Shown piece by piece: positions 41,684 to 50,170 of a stretch of 64,000 nucleotides of DNA. Location: positions 1 through 64,000 of the forward strand of contig NZ_BMFU01000015.1 in the NCBI RefSeq assembly GCF_014639235.1. Reading direction: 5' to 3'. Every line of letters starts with the position of its first letter. Positions within the stretch are counted from its first letter, which is position 1. The notes under the pieces are model-generated. The model worked only from the letters and a program-made list of their open reading frames with translations. It had not been told where the DNA came from and made no database searches. The stretch comes from Paenibacillus silvae (lineage in GTDB: Bacteria; Bacillota; Bacilli; Paenibacillales; Paenibacillaceae). Made by a program: the position numbers and the translations under genes.

Positions 41684-42886
41684 CTACTCTGTAGAAGACC
41701 CCGGATTCACAATTCTGGTCTTGACCTCATATGTGATGGGTACCTTCGCAAATATTTCATCCCAGTGATCCTTCACCTTCTTCCATGTCTTCGGATATTT
41801 GATTCGAATTGTGTCCCGAAAATCGGCAACATCCACCTTATACGTATGCTGGAGTTTATACAGCATCTGCTTAATCTGCTGCTCAACCAATTTTGCAAAA
41901 TCCTTTTCCAGTTCATCCTTATAAGCTCCCTTCTCCTCCTTCTCCGGGTTTCGCCAATCCTCCATCATCCATCCCTCGGATTCAGCTTTAACGTGGAATG
42001 AAATGTTGTCACCATCCACTTTCGGAATAATCTTTGTTCTTTTCTTTTTGATCTCATAGATCACCGTAAATCCTTCTCTGCTGTAGGTCTTGATAACTCC
42101 ACCCTTTTGATTTGGTCTTAGCCAGGACAGAGCCTCCAGATCCGTTTGACTGAGCTCGCCGATAAATTTTTTGGTTTTGGCATCGAAGATGCTGCCGCCC
42201 GAGAACTTGTCCTCCCCGTTATAGTTCAGTACATTCTGCAATAGAAAACTCGACTCGGATTGCATCTGGGCATCAAGCTTCGCGAGCGATACAGGCTCCA
42301 GAATTTTATTGGAAATGTAAGAATTATTTGTAATCCCGGTGAGATAAAATGCAGGAATGCGTGACGGGTCATTAGATGTAAGCACATCTACCGCACGATG
42401 ATGACTGATCAGCACCAGACAGTTCGGGCGAATATCGTTATCCCGCAGGACGAAATCCAACAGCTGGTCCAGCCCATACTTTTTGGCAATATCCTTGGAA
42501 ATCACGATGACTTTAAGATGATGTCCAATGAGCGGACGATCACGCCGCAAGGCAAACTGACGGAAAATCTGCAGCAAGGAATCACCAGAAAGCCGTTCAT
42601 TGGAATAAGACGTTTTACCGGATGCAGGTGAGCCTGACTGCTCACTTTTTTGGCTGCTGGAATACCCTGGGGCAATCTGAACGGTGGCTGTTATATTGTC
42701 CAGCTTGGGATAACGTCCCCCCTGCTCCGCAATATTTTTCTCAAACTCGGTTTCTTGACCCACATCAATACCAAGCGCAACATACAAGCTCAAGTCCTCA
42801 ATCTCCCTGCTGCTCCAGCAGCCCGAGAGTAAACTCAGGATGGTCACAACGCAAGTGATCCGTCCCAGCAGGCGAAAGAAAATCAT
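41684..42886 (-). CDS. Ger(x)C family spore germination lipoprotein
   Basis: A 400-residue lipoprotein of the GerAC family: signal peptide with lipobox LLSGC, mature start WSSREIEDLSLYVALGIDVG, and characteristic FRQFALRRDRPLIGHHLKVIVISKD and a C-terminal domain ending with the assembly helix region (KTWKKVKDHWDEIFAKVPI). It is the outer subunit of the germinant receptor. It overlaps the permease-like subunit by four bases (ATGA), with GGAGG nine bases upstream. Last gene of the gerA-type operon. Confidence 0.93.
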   Translation of the reverse strand: MIFFRLLGRITCVVTILSLLSGCWSSREIEDLSLYVALGIDVGQETEFEKNIAEQGGRYPKLDNITATVQIAPGYSSSQKSEQSGSPASGKTSYSNERLSGDSLLQIFRQFALRRDRPLIGHHLKVIVISKDIAKKYGLDQLLDFVLRDNDIRPNCLVLISHHRAVDVLTSNDPSRIPAFYLTGITNNSYISNKILEPVSLAKLDAQMQSESSFLLQNVLNYNGEDKFSGGSIFDAKTKKFIGELSQTDLEALSWLRPNQKGGVIKTYSREGFTVIYEIKKKRTKIIPKVDGDNISFHVKAESEGWMMEDWRNPEKEEKGAYKDELEKDFAKLVEQQIKQMLYKLQHTYKVDVADFRDTIRIKYPKTWKKVKDHWDEIFAKVPITYEVKTRIVNPGSSTE

Positions 42887-43983
42887 GCGTGCTTGCCTCC
42901 TTTTTTACGTATCATGCTTATGAGCAACAGGATCAAGGGCAAAATGGCGAACAGCAGAACCGAAGCGTTACCCAGCATATCGCCAAGTGCGAAAGTTTCA
43001 TCTACATCTTTCGGCATCATCGCCGCTAGATATATAACAGGAAGCAGAACATACATAATCTTGCCCATTTTTTTGGCCTTGAATAAGTCACGAATGCCTA
43101 CTGAAGCACAGTAATGGGTAATTGCAAACGTGGAAAAAATCTGCATAATCCAGATGACCAGCAGAAGCGATTCAAAGCGCTCAAAGATCAAACCTTGAAT
43201 CTCGAAGCTGCGTACAAGATCCAGGGTTGGCCATGTCCTCGTTTTGATTCCGTCAAGTGAAAGGCTTCCTACAACCATGACAACTGTGATGAGGTAGACA
43301 GCAGTGGAGACAGCTATGCCCCATGTGATCGCTTTATTGCTTTGTTTCGGATTCTGCATATATGCCGTAATGACCAGCATGACCTCGTAACCTGTATAAG
43401 ACAACAGGGATGGCTTCAAGCCCTTCATGACCGGCAAGAGTCCTTCACCCAAAACAGGCCTTAAATTGCTGATCTCGAACAATTGATTGCTAAGCAGTAT
43501 TTCCATAACGAAGATGACCAGCGTAAGAGGCAGGATGATCTCAAACACGCGAAGAATCACCGATAGTCCACCAGAGATCAGATAGATACCAATCCACATG
43601 AACACCATCACAATGGCCCAAGTAGGTGTACGCTCAAGCAAATACATACCCGTTACATCTGCCATAACTCGAATCTCGAAAGCAGCAATAATCATAAAAT
43701 ACAGAATCATGGCACAACCCAGAATGTACGCGATCCAGCGCCCGGTAATTTCTCTTGTAAACTGAAACACTGTTTTTTCGGGAAATCTGCGGCATAAGGT
43801 CACAAGAATGATACCCACGCCTGTGATGATTAGCCCGGACAAAATGATGGAGATCCAGACGTCAGGTGTTCCCACCGCTTTGCTCGTCGTTCGTGGCAGC
43901 GTTAATATCCCTGCACCCAGCATATAATTGACGATAATCACAACCGCCTGTGTAGTACTTATTTTCCCCTGAGCATCCTTCAA
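42883..43983 (-). CDS. GerAB-type spore germination protein (amino-acid permease fold)
   Basis: A 366-residue protein with ten hydrophobic helices of the GerAB/APC family, beginning STTQAVVIIVNYMLGAGILTLPR (the helix-1 unwound region). It forms the germinant-sensing membrane subunit. Start is a TTG at 43983, nine bases after GGAGG. It is 46 bases downstream of the GerAA gene and overlaps the GerAC gene by four bases. The germinant cannot be predicted with confidence. Confidence 0.92.
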   Translation of the reverse strand: MKDAQGKISTTQAVVIIVNYMLGAGILTLPRTTSKAVGTPDVWISIILSGLIITGVGIILVTLCRRFPEKTVFQFTREITGRWIAYILGCAMILYFMIIAAFEIRVMADVTGMYLLERTPTWAIVMVFMWIGIYLISGGLSVILRVFEIILPLTLVIFVMEILLSNQLFEISNLRPVLGEGLLPVMKGLKPSLLSYTGYEVMLVITAYMQNPKQSNKAITWGIAVSTAVYLITVVMVVGSLSLDGIKTRTWPTLDLVRSFEIQGLIFERFESLLLVIWIMQIFSTFAITHYCASVGIRDLFKAKKMGKIMYVLLPVIYLAAMMPKDVDETFALGDMLGNASVLLFAILPLILLLISMIRKKGGKHA

Positions 43984-44029
43984 TGAAGTGCACCTCCAAT
44001 CCTTCAGCCGAATTAATCACTGTTATGCC

Positions 44030-45742
44030 TCACTTCTTCCGATCCTCATCCACCGTGTTCATCATTTCGGGGCGCCTTCTCATCATGGACAGTGGCGCAC
44101 GGATGATGAAATCCTTCCAGTCACTCAACCGATAAGGTACAGCTGGGGCTACGTATGGAACACCGAAGCTGGTCAGCCGCGCGAGATGTGTGCATATCAG
44201 CAGAAAGAACATAACTACCCCATACAATCCGAGCACTGCAGCACTGAACATGGCAGCGAACCGCAAAATCCTTAGTGTTAATCCTGCGCTGTACACCGGA
44301 ATCGTAAAAGACGAGATTGCCGTAACGGCCACCACGATGACCAGGAACTGACTGATAATGCCTGCTTGTACCGCTGCTTGACCAATAATGAGACCCCCAA
44401 CGATTCCCATCGCAGGTCCAATTGGCTTAGGTAGACGAATCCCCGCTTCCCTCAGAATTTCGATAGACAGCTCCATAATTAATACTTCAATAAGGGATGG
44501 GAAAGGTACTCCTGTCCTCGTCTCAATGATGGTCAACACTAGCTTGGTGGGAATCAGACCTGGATGAAATGAGATAAACGAGATATACAGAGCGGGCGCA
44601 AGTAAAGCCAGCATGGCAGATAGAAAGCGAAGCATACGTAGAAAAGTACCGGGAATCCAACGCTCATAATAATCCTCGGGAGATTGCAGCAGCATGCTGA
44701 AGGTCACCGGCACAACGAGTACAAATGGCGTCCCATCCAGTAAAATCGCCACCCTTCCTTCCAGCAGGGCACCGATTACCCGGTCAGGTCTCTCCGTATT
44801 CAATATTTGCTGGAACGGGCTCAGCGTATTGTCTTCAATCAATTGCTCGACATAACCCGATTCCAGGAAATTGTCCATATTCATCTCACGAATGCGCTTC
44901 TCGACTTCTGCCACCAGTTTCGGGTCAGCAATGTCCTGTATATAGGCAATGGCGAGGTCTTTTTTAATGCGCGAGCCTACCTCAATCTTTTCAATGAACA
45001 AGCTCTGATCGCTGCCATACCGACGCAGAATGCCTGTATTGTCACTCAGCTGCTCCGTAAATCCAATTCGCGGCCCCCGCAGTAATGCTTCGGATAACGG
45101 CTCATCAATGCTTCGTGTCTTGCCCTTCGAGGTGCCGATCAGCATACCGCCTGGCATACCGTCCACCAGCAATCCATTTTTCCCCACCAGTACACCGAGT
45201 GCAAACTCCTGCAGTGAACCTGTCTCCTGAATCTGGCTGACAGGCAGCAGTTGGTTCTGTAGATAGCTGGACAGCGCCTGACGATTCTCCGGATGCACAA
45301 AACCCTCCTGTTTCAGTTCAGGCACACCATCCGTCATTAAAGGTGTAATCAAATGCTCATCAACTAATTCCTGATCCACCAATCCTTCGGTATAGATCAC
45401 AGCAGCTCTTGTGTTTGTACCTCTGATCGTAAACTCGCGAATATGTACATCTGCATTTTTGGCAAAAGTTTCTTTCACACTTGTCATATCTGTTGCATAT
45501 TCGCCTGTTAATTTGATGTTTGCATAGTGCCCTGTCTCTATACCCGGTCCTGTGCCTGCCTCTGCGGGTGAAATGTCTCTGGAGGAGATGGGAGGCTTGG
45601 TGGAACGAGAAAAGCTGCCTCTCTGTACAGCTGTATTCAACCATCGCCAGATCAGCGTAATAATCACGGGGACAATGAATACCAGCATAGCCTGAGCCCA
45701 TATCGGCCATTCAGGAATATACGATATAATTTTAGACCACAT
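44030..45742 (-). CDS. GerAA-type spore germination protein
   Basis: A 570-residue protein of the GerA family. An N-terminal helix (about 5-25) and a soluble domain with the conserved DGMPGGMLIGTSKGKTRSI segment are followed by five or six membrane helices; the family signature EVLIMELSIEILREAG and IGPAMGIVGGLIIGQAAVQ are present. It is the first gene of a three-gene receptor operon (A-B-C) expressed in the developing spore under SigG by family knowledge. ATG 45742 is set by GGGAGG/GGAGG; the open frame to 45772 lies upstream. Confidence 0.93.
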   Translation of the reverse strand: MWSKIISYIPEWPIWAQAMLVFIVPVIITLIWRWLNTAVQRGSFSRSTKPPISSRDISPAEAGTGPGIETGHYANIKLTGEYATDMTSVKETFAKNADVHIREFTIRGTNTRAAVIYTEGLVDQELVDEHLITPLMTDGVPELKQEGFVHPENRQALSSYLQNQLLPVSQIQETGSLQEFALGVLVGKNGLLVDGMPGGMLIGTSKGKTRSIDEPLSEALLRGPRIGFTEQLSDNTGILRRYGSDQSLFIEKIEVGSRIKKDLAIAYIQDIADPKLVAEVEKRIREMNMDNFLESGYVEQLIEDNTLSPFQQILNTERPDRVIGALLEGRVAILLDGTPFVLVVPVTFSMLLQSPEDYYERWIPGTFLRMLRFLSAMLALLAPALYISFISFHPGLIPTKLVLTIIETRTGVPFPSLIEVLIMELSIEILREAGIRLPKPIGPAMGIVGGLIIGQAAVQAGIISQFLVIVVAVTAISSFTIPVYSAGLTLRILRFAAMFSAAVLGLYGVVMFFLLICTHLARLTSFGVPYVAPAVPYRLSDWKDFIIRAPLSMMRRRPEMMNTVDEDRKK

Positions 45743-45876
45743 GTCCTCCGCCTCCCTTTCTGCAAAAATCAAGCTACAGGTATTCCCGAATTATTGTGTC
45801 CTGTTTACCCGCAAAAATTCCGTGTTTTTGCCAACATATCCAATAGAACGCTTTCTTCTTCTATTTTTTTGAACAA

Positions 45877-45909
45877 CAAAAAAACGACCCTGCAAGGAGC
45901 AGAATCGTT
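45877..45909 (-). terminator. Terminator of the chemoreceptor-like gene
   Basis: AACGA (45883-45887) with CTGC (45890-45893) pairs with GCAG (45899-45902) and TCGTT (45905-45909) around a two-base mismatch; the minus strand continues into a seven-T run. Confidence 0.78.
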
Positions 45910-45921
45910 CTGATATTTAAC

Positions 45922-46842
45922 TTATACGATGCGAGTTACATGCTGTGCCTTGTCATCAAGCAGGCGGGCTGCGTCTGCGATTGTTTTGAAATCCTGTAAC
46001 GCTATCTCAATTCTCTCATTGCTATGCTGCACATACTGCTCCACCTTTTTGGTGCCGTTAGTGATATTCGTGATTTCCTTGGTTATACCCGTGACACTGT
46101 CCCGAATCTCATTAATGGAATTTTCCACCATCGCGGACAGCTTGCGCACTTCCTTCGCTACAATATCGAAGCCTCTTCCAAACTCTCCAGCATGTGCAGC
46201 TTCAATAGCTGCATTCAGTGCCAGCAGTTGGGTCTGAGAAGATATTTCCCGAATCGTGCGTACCACACCTTGAATGGAGCCAGCCTGTTCCTGAAGATGA
46301 GTCAGTGTGGACTGGTTTGTTGCCGACACCTCCGAGATATAAGCGACGCTGGACAACAGCTCATGACTTCGACCGATACCCGCATCGGCCTGCTCGTTTA
46401 ATTCCTGAGAGAGTGCCTTCAGCTCCTGCACAACCGTTGTGATATTATTCTGACGATTTGTAATATTCGTCGCCATCTTGCAGACTCCCAGAATTCTTTG
46501 ATTAGACTCATCATATACCGGCATGTACGTAGCTTCGAGCCATACGGACTGCCCTCTGGCATCCATCCGCTCCACCTTGTCCTGAAAACTCTTCCCGTTT
46601 AAAATGCTTCTCCAAAACTCCTCATACGCCGGACTGTCTGTAAATTTACCGAAACATAATTGGCGATGATGCATGCCATACATCTCTTCTTTGGTATATC
46701 CCATTGTTGAAGCAAATACATCATTCACGTATGTAACCTTACGATTTACATCAAACCGTATAATAGCCAAGCTTTTTTCCAGCGCCTTGATCACCAGTGC
46801 GTCCGTAACCTCATCCTGCTGTACATTCCCCAATAAAGTCAT
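45922..46842 (-). CDS. Soluble PAS-domain methyl-accepting chemotaxis protein
   Basis: A 306-residue cytosolic protein without membrane helices. An N-terminal PAS domain (about 20-130, IIRFDVNRKVTYVNDVFASTMGY and the following PAS/PAC motif WLEATYMPVYDESNQRILG) is followed by a short MCP signalling hairpin (about 150-300) with the tip sequence LLALNAAIEAAHAGEFGRGF and VAKEVRKLS. The hairpin is shorter than in full chemoreceptors, like YfmS/Aer-type soluble transducers. It likely couples an internal redox, oxygen or ligand cue to CheA. It stands alone with its own terminator. The ATG follows GGGGG. Confidence 0.88.
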   Translation of the reverse strand: MTLLGNVQQDEVTDALVIKALEKSLAIIRFDVNRKVTYVNDVFASTMGYTKEEMYGMHHRQLCFGKFTDSPAYEEFWRSILNGKSFQDKVERMDARGQSVWLEATYMPVYDESNQRILGVCKMATNITNRQNNITTVVQELKALSQELNEQADAGIGRSHELLSSVAYISEVSATNQSTLTHLQEQAGSIQGVVRTIREISSQTQLLALNAAIEAAHAGEFGRGFDIVAKEVRKLSAMVENSINEIRDSVTGITKEITNITNGTKKVEQYVQHSNERIEIALQDFKTIADAARLLDDKAQHVTRIV

Positions 46843-47236
46843 CTAAATCCCCCACAATCCGTCCCGTAGTGAATAACGTCATATCTTGTAACTGCTTGCC
46901 TGATGCAGATGGATGACAAGTGCAAATCACTGTTTTCCCTTTAACGCACCTGCATTCCTGCATTTGATTCTAGGTATTGATACCCCAATTCGGGACTTTT
47001 GGATCACTAAATTGCATGAATCTTAAAATATATTTTTTTCACACATCTACAGTCTTCTACGTACTAAGCGTTACGGGCCGAATCATACAACAAATTGCAT
47101 CTGTTTGCTAGGGCAGAATTCACGTTCCGCACCATAAATATTAATAAAAGAAGAGTAGCTGGAGATCCATATCTCCATTTACTCTTCTTTAGCAAAGATG
47201 CATCTGTAAACAGTTTTTAAGTGAAAATTATAGTGA
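46843..47236. other. Intergenic region
   Basis: 394 bases between the chemoreceptor-like gene and the VOC gene, both on the minus strand. Apart from the terminator at 47147-47190 it shows short direct repeats (TGCAGGAATGCAGG near 46950) but no gene; no sigma-D-type promoter was convincing. Confidence 0.5.
47147..47190 (-). terminator. Terminator of the VOC gene
   Basis: AAAGAAGAGTA (47147-47157) pairs with TACTCTTCTTT (47180-47190), with an inner GGAGAT/ATCTCC helix. It lies 46 bases beyond the stop codon on the minus strand and ends in TTTATTAATATT. Confidence 0.85.
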
Positions 47237-47680
47237 TCAAAAATCATGTACTGTAACACACAGCTGTATGACAACACCAAACGGATCACGAACGATGCCA
47301 TAGCCGGGGCTGAATTCATTCCGTTCATATGGCACAAGCACCTTTACCCCTGGATACTGCGATAATTCCTCATATAATCGGTCGATCTGCTCTTGATCCT
47401 GAGACTGAATGCACATTGAAATACTATTCCCCGATTCCCAAGGCCTTTCCGCATCCATCGCTTCTTCGGCAATCATTACTTTGTTTACGCCAACCTGCAG
47501 TACGGAATGTGTGATGTATTCATCCTGACCAGCGGGATACGTGAACTCGGGACTCATCTCTTTCATTTCCTTGTAGTTCTTGCGAAAAAGCACCTTCGCC
47601 CCTAACGTTTTCTCATAAAATGCAATGGCCTCCGCCGCATCCCCGTTCATGGACAGGAATGGAATAACTTCATACTTCAT
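47237..47680 (-). CDS. VOC-family protein (PhnB/YjdN-like)
   Basis: A 147-residue vicinal-oxygen-chelate fold protein of the PhnB-like group: IPFLSMNGDAAEAIAFYEKTLGAKV at the start and DPFGVVIQLCV at the end, with MCIQSQDQEQIDRLYEELS between. The metal triad usual in active members is incomplete, as is common for this subgroup, so a binding role or an unknown activity is possible. GGAGG precedes the ATG. It is divergent from the WYL regulator at 47777 across 97 bp, which may control it. Confidence 0.85.
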   Translation of the reverse strand: MKYEVIPFLSMNGDAAEAIAFYEKTLGAKVLFRKNYKEMKEMSPEFTYPAGQDEYITHSVLQVGVNKVMIAEEAMDAERPWESGNSISMCIQSQDQEQIDRLYEELSQYPGVKVLVPYERNEFSPGYGIVRDPFGVVIQLCVTVHDF

Positions 47681-47776
47681 CAGAATTGCCTCCTCTATTC
47701 ATTTGCCTTACACTTAAGACTATAACGAATAAAGGTGCCAATTCACGGCACCATTGAAAGGACAGGGTGCAGCCTG

Positions 47777-48712
47777 GTGAAAAAAACAGAACGATTACAT
47801 CACATGCTTCGCTTTATTAATCAAAAACAACACTTCACCCTGCCTGAGCTGATGCAGGAGTTCCACATCTCCAAACGTACGGCTCTGCGAGATATTGCGT
47901 CTTTGGAAGAGATGGGTGCGCCCATCTATGTTGAATATGGACGTTACGGCGGCTATCGGCTGCTCCAGCAGATGCAGCTGCCTCCGATCTCTTTTAACAC
48001 CGATGAGCTTCATGCCCTGTATTTTGCCATGCAGGCACTGCGCAGCTTCTCCAGCCTGCCATTCCAGACGACATTTGATTCCGTTCATCAGAAGTTTATG
48101 GCGGCACTATCTGACAAGCAGCGGGACAATATTCACAATATGCAGCAGCGTGTCATCTTCAAACATACCGAACAAATCAAGGACAGCTCCCACCTGGAGC
48201 TTCTATTAATGGCAGCTGTGCAGCAGCAGGTCATTCAGATGACGTATTCGGATAACGGTCCCCGTATTATTCAGCCCATTGCACTGTACGCCAGTAAAGG
48301 CTACTGGTACTGTCAGGCGTATGACCTGAAAAAGAAAGCTTACCGTGTATTTCGCTGTGATCGCATTATAACGGCGTTCTTAACTGATATTGAGCCTGTT
48401 AAGCAGGTTGCCGATCTACATGCAGAGCATCTTCATGCCTTATGGAAACCGTCGGAGCAGGCGATTTCGTTTCAATGCAGGATTAATGAGACAGGAATGG
48501 AGTTATTTCGTCAGAACCACTTTCCATCTATGCACATTGAAGAACAGCACGGTATGCAAATGCTCGTCGGGACCTATGAACCCCATGAACTGGATTTCAT
48601 CGTGAGCTATCTTGCAGGGTACGGCACTTCTATTCAGATAGTTGCACCTGACACGTTAAAGGAATCACTGAGACAGCATTATTTGCATTTGTTGAGTCAT
48701 ATAACTGAATGA
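47777..48712 (+). CDS. WYL-domain transcriptional regulator (YafY-like)
   Basis: A 311-residue regulator: N-terminal helix-turn-helix (about 1-60, FTLPELMQEFHISKRTALRDIASLEEMGAPI), a central WYL domain (about 130-200, IQMTYSDNGPRIIQPIALYASKGYWYCQAYDLKKKAYRVFRCDRI) with WYC for the WYL triplet, and a C-terminal WCX domain (about 215-305). GTG 47777 is preferred: it follows GGACAGGG, whereas 47735 lacks a ribosome site. It is divergent from the VOC gene, its likely target, and convergent with the peptide synthetase. Confidence 0.9.
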   Translation: MKKTERLHHMLRFINQKQHFTLPELMQEFHISKRTALRDIASLEEMGAPIYVEYGRYGGYRLLQQMQLPPISFNTDELHALYFAMQALRSFSSLPFQTTFDSVHQKFMAALSDKQRDNIHNMQQRVIFKHTEQIKDSSHLELLLMAAVQQQVIQMTYSDNGPRIIQPIALYASKGYWYCQAYDLKKKAYRVFRCDRIITAFLTDIEPVKQVADLHAEHLHALWKPSEQAISFQCRINETGMELFRQNHFPSMHIEEQHGMQMLVGTYEPHELDFIVSYLAGYGTSIQIVAPDTLKESLRQHYLHLLSHITE

Positions 48713-48782
48713 GTCATTGTTGAATCCAAAGTGTTTAAATCTAGCCCTGCGGCCTTTATAGTTAATTCTTCTCTTCTAAACT

Positions 48783-48838
48783 TAAAACACCCGGCAGGAT
48801 GCATACCGAGGAACATACGGTATACATCCAAGCCGGGT
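48783..48838 (-). terminator. Terminator of the peptide synthetase gene
   Basis: ACCCGGC (48789-48795) pairs with GCCGGGT (48832-48838), with inner ATACCG/CGGTAT and ATG/CAT pairs. The minus strand continues GTTTTAAG. It lies seven bases after the NRPS stop codon, so the synthetase is the last gene of its transcript. Confidence 0.85.
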
Positions 48839-48844
48839 AAAGGA

Positions 48845-50170
48845 TTAGAACATAATATCGATCGTCTCTAAGTCATCTTGCTCCTGTTCGGATGGCCCGA
48901 TCAGGGAAACATCCTTGAGCAGCATTGAAGGCTGTTCGCCAATTTGTTCAATGATCACAAGCAGGTCCTGAGCAAAATTGTCGATCAGATTACGTGTAAA
49001 CAACTTCGTGGCATATTCGAATTGCCCGTTCATGCCCTCATCCAGCATCGAAATGATCAAAGTCAGATCAAATTGGGAAACGGTATGTTTTTCCGGATAA
49101 GATTCGATCTGGATATCTCCAAAGCTTTGAACGTTATCTTCCTTCGTTTCCAGAGCAAACATGACATCAAACACTGGATTGCGGCTTTGATCGCGCGGTA
49201 CTTGCAGCTTTGTCACAAGCTCCTCAAACGGATAATCCTGGTGGTCATAGGCGCCCAGCATCGTTTCTTTGACTTCGTTCAAGTAAGCAAGGAACGTCTT
49301 CTCACCTGAAGGATAATGGCGAATCGCCAATGTGTTAACAAACATTCCGATTAGCGGCTCCAGGTCGGCATGGGTGCGACCCGACACCGGCGTCCCTACA
49401 ATGAAGTCTTCTTGTCCCGAATATTTGCTGAGCAGGACGGAATAGACAGCCGATAACACCATATACAGGGTAGCACCGTTCTCATCTGCAATGCGCTGCA
49501 AGCTTTCGGTCATCTGCTTGTTAATACTGAAAGGCAGCACATCTCCCTCAAAACTGCGAACAGCAGGTCTGGCAAAGTCCGTAGGCAGTTCAAGCGTTGG
49601 CAGATCACCATTCAGCATATCCAGCCAGTAGGCTTCCTGACGTTTCAACCGATCTTTAACATATTCAGATTGCTGCCAAGCGGCAAACTCCTTGTACTGA
49701 ATCCGAAGTGGCTCCAACGTCTCACCGTTATACAGACGCAGCAGTTCTTCGACGAAGATGCCCATTGACATGCCATCCGTGACGATATGATGAATGTCCA
49801 GCATAAGCAGATGGCGCTCCGCTTCCCATTCAACCAAGCCCACGCGCAGCAGTGGTGGCAAATGCAAATCGAAGACACGTACAAAGGCATCTGCTATGCA
49901 TTTCGTTTCACTTTCTGTTGCTTTTGTATACTCTACGGCAAACTCCAAGTCCGCATAAATGCGCTGCACCGGTTCCCCGTCAACCATGTCGAAGCCGGTT
50001 CGCAAGATTTCGTGACGCGCGATTAAGCCCTTGAGCGCTGCCTCAAATCGTTCCCGTTCCAAGCCCCCGACGAGCACCGTCATGCCAGACATGTTGTAAC
50101 TCAGCTCGGCACCTTGCATCTGCTGCTGGATATAAAGCCGTTTTTGCACAGAGGAAAGTGGGTAGCGATC
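48845..50170 (-). other. NRPS: terminal condensation domain and acidic tail
   Basis: A complete LCL-type condensation domain (HHIVTDGMS, about 49765-49795) is the last domain. It ends in a short acidic tail (EQEQDDLETIDIMF) with no adenylation, carrier or thioesterase domain after it. This requires a partner protein starting with an A domain; the tail is a candidate docking motif. Confidence 0.82.
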
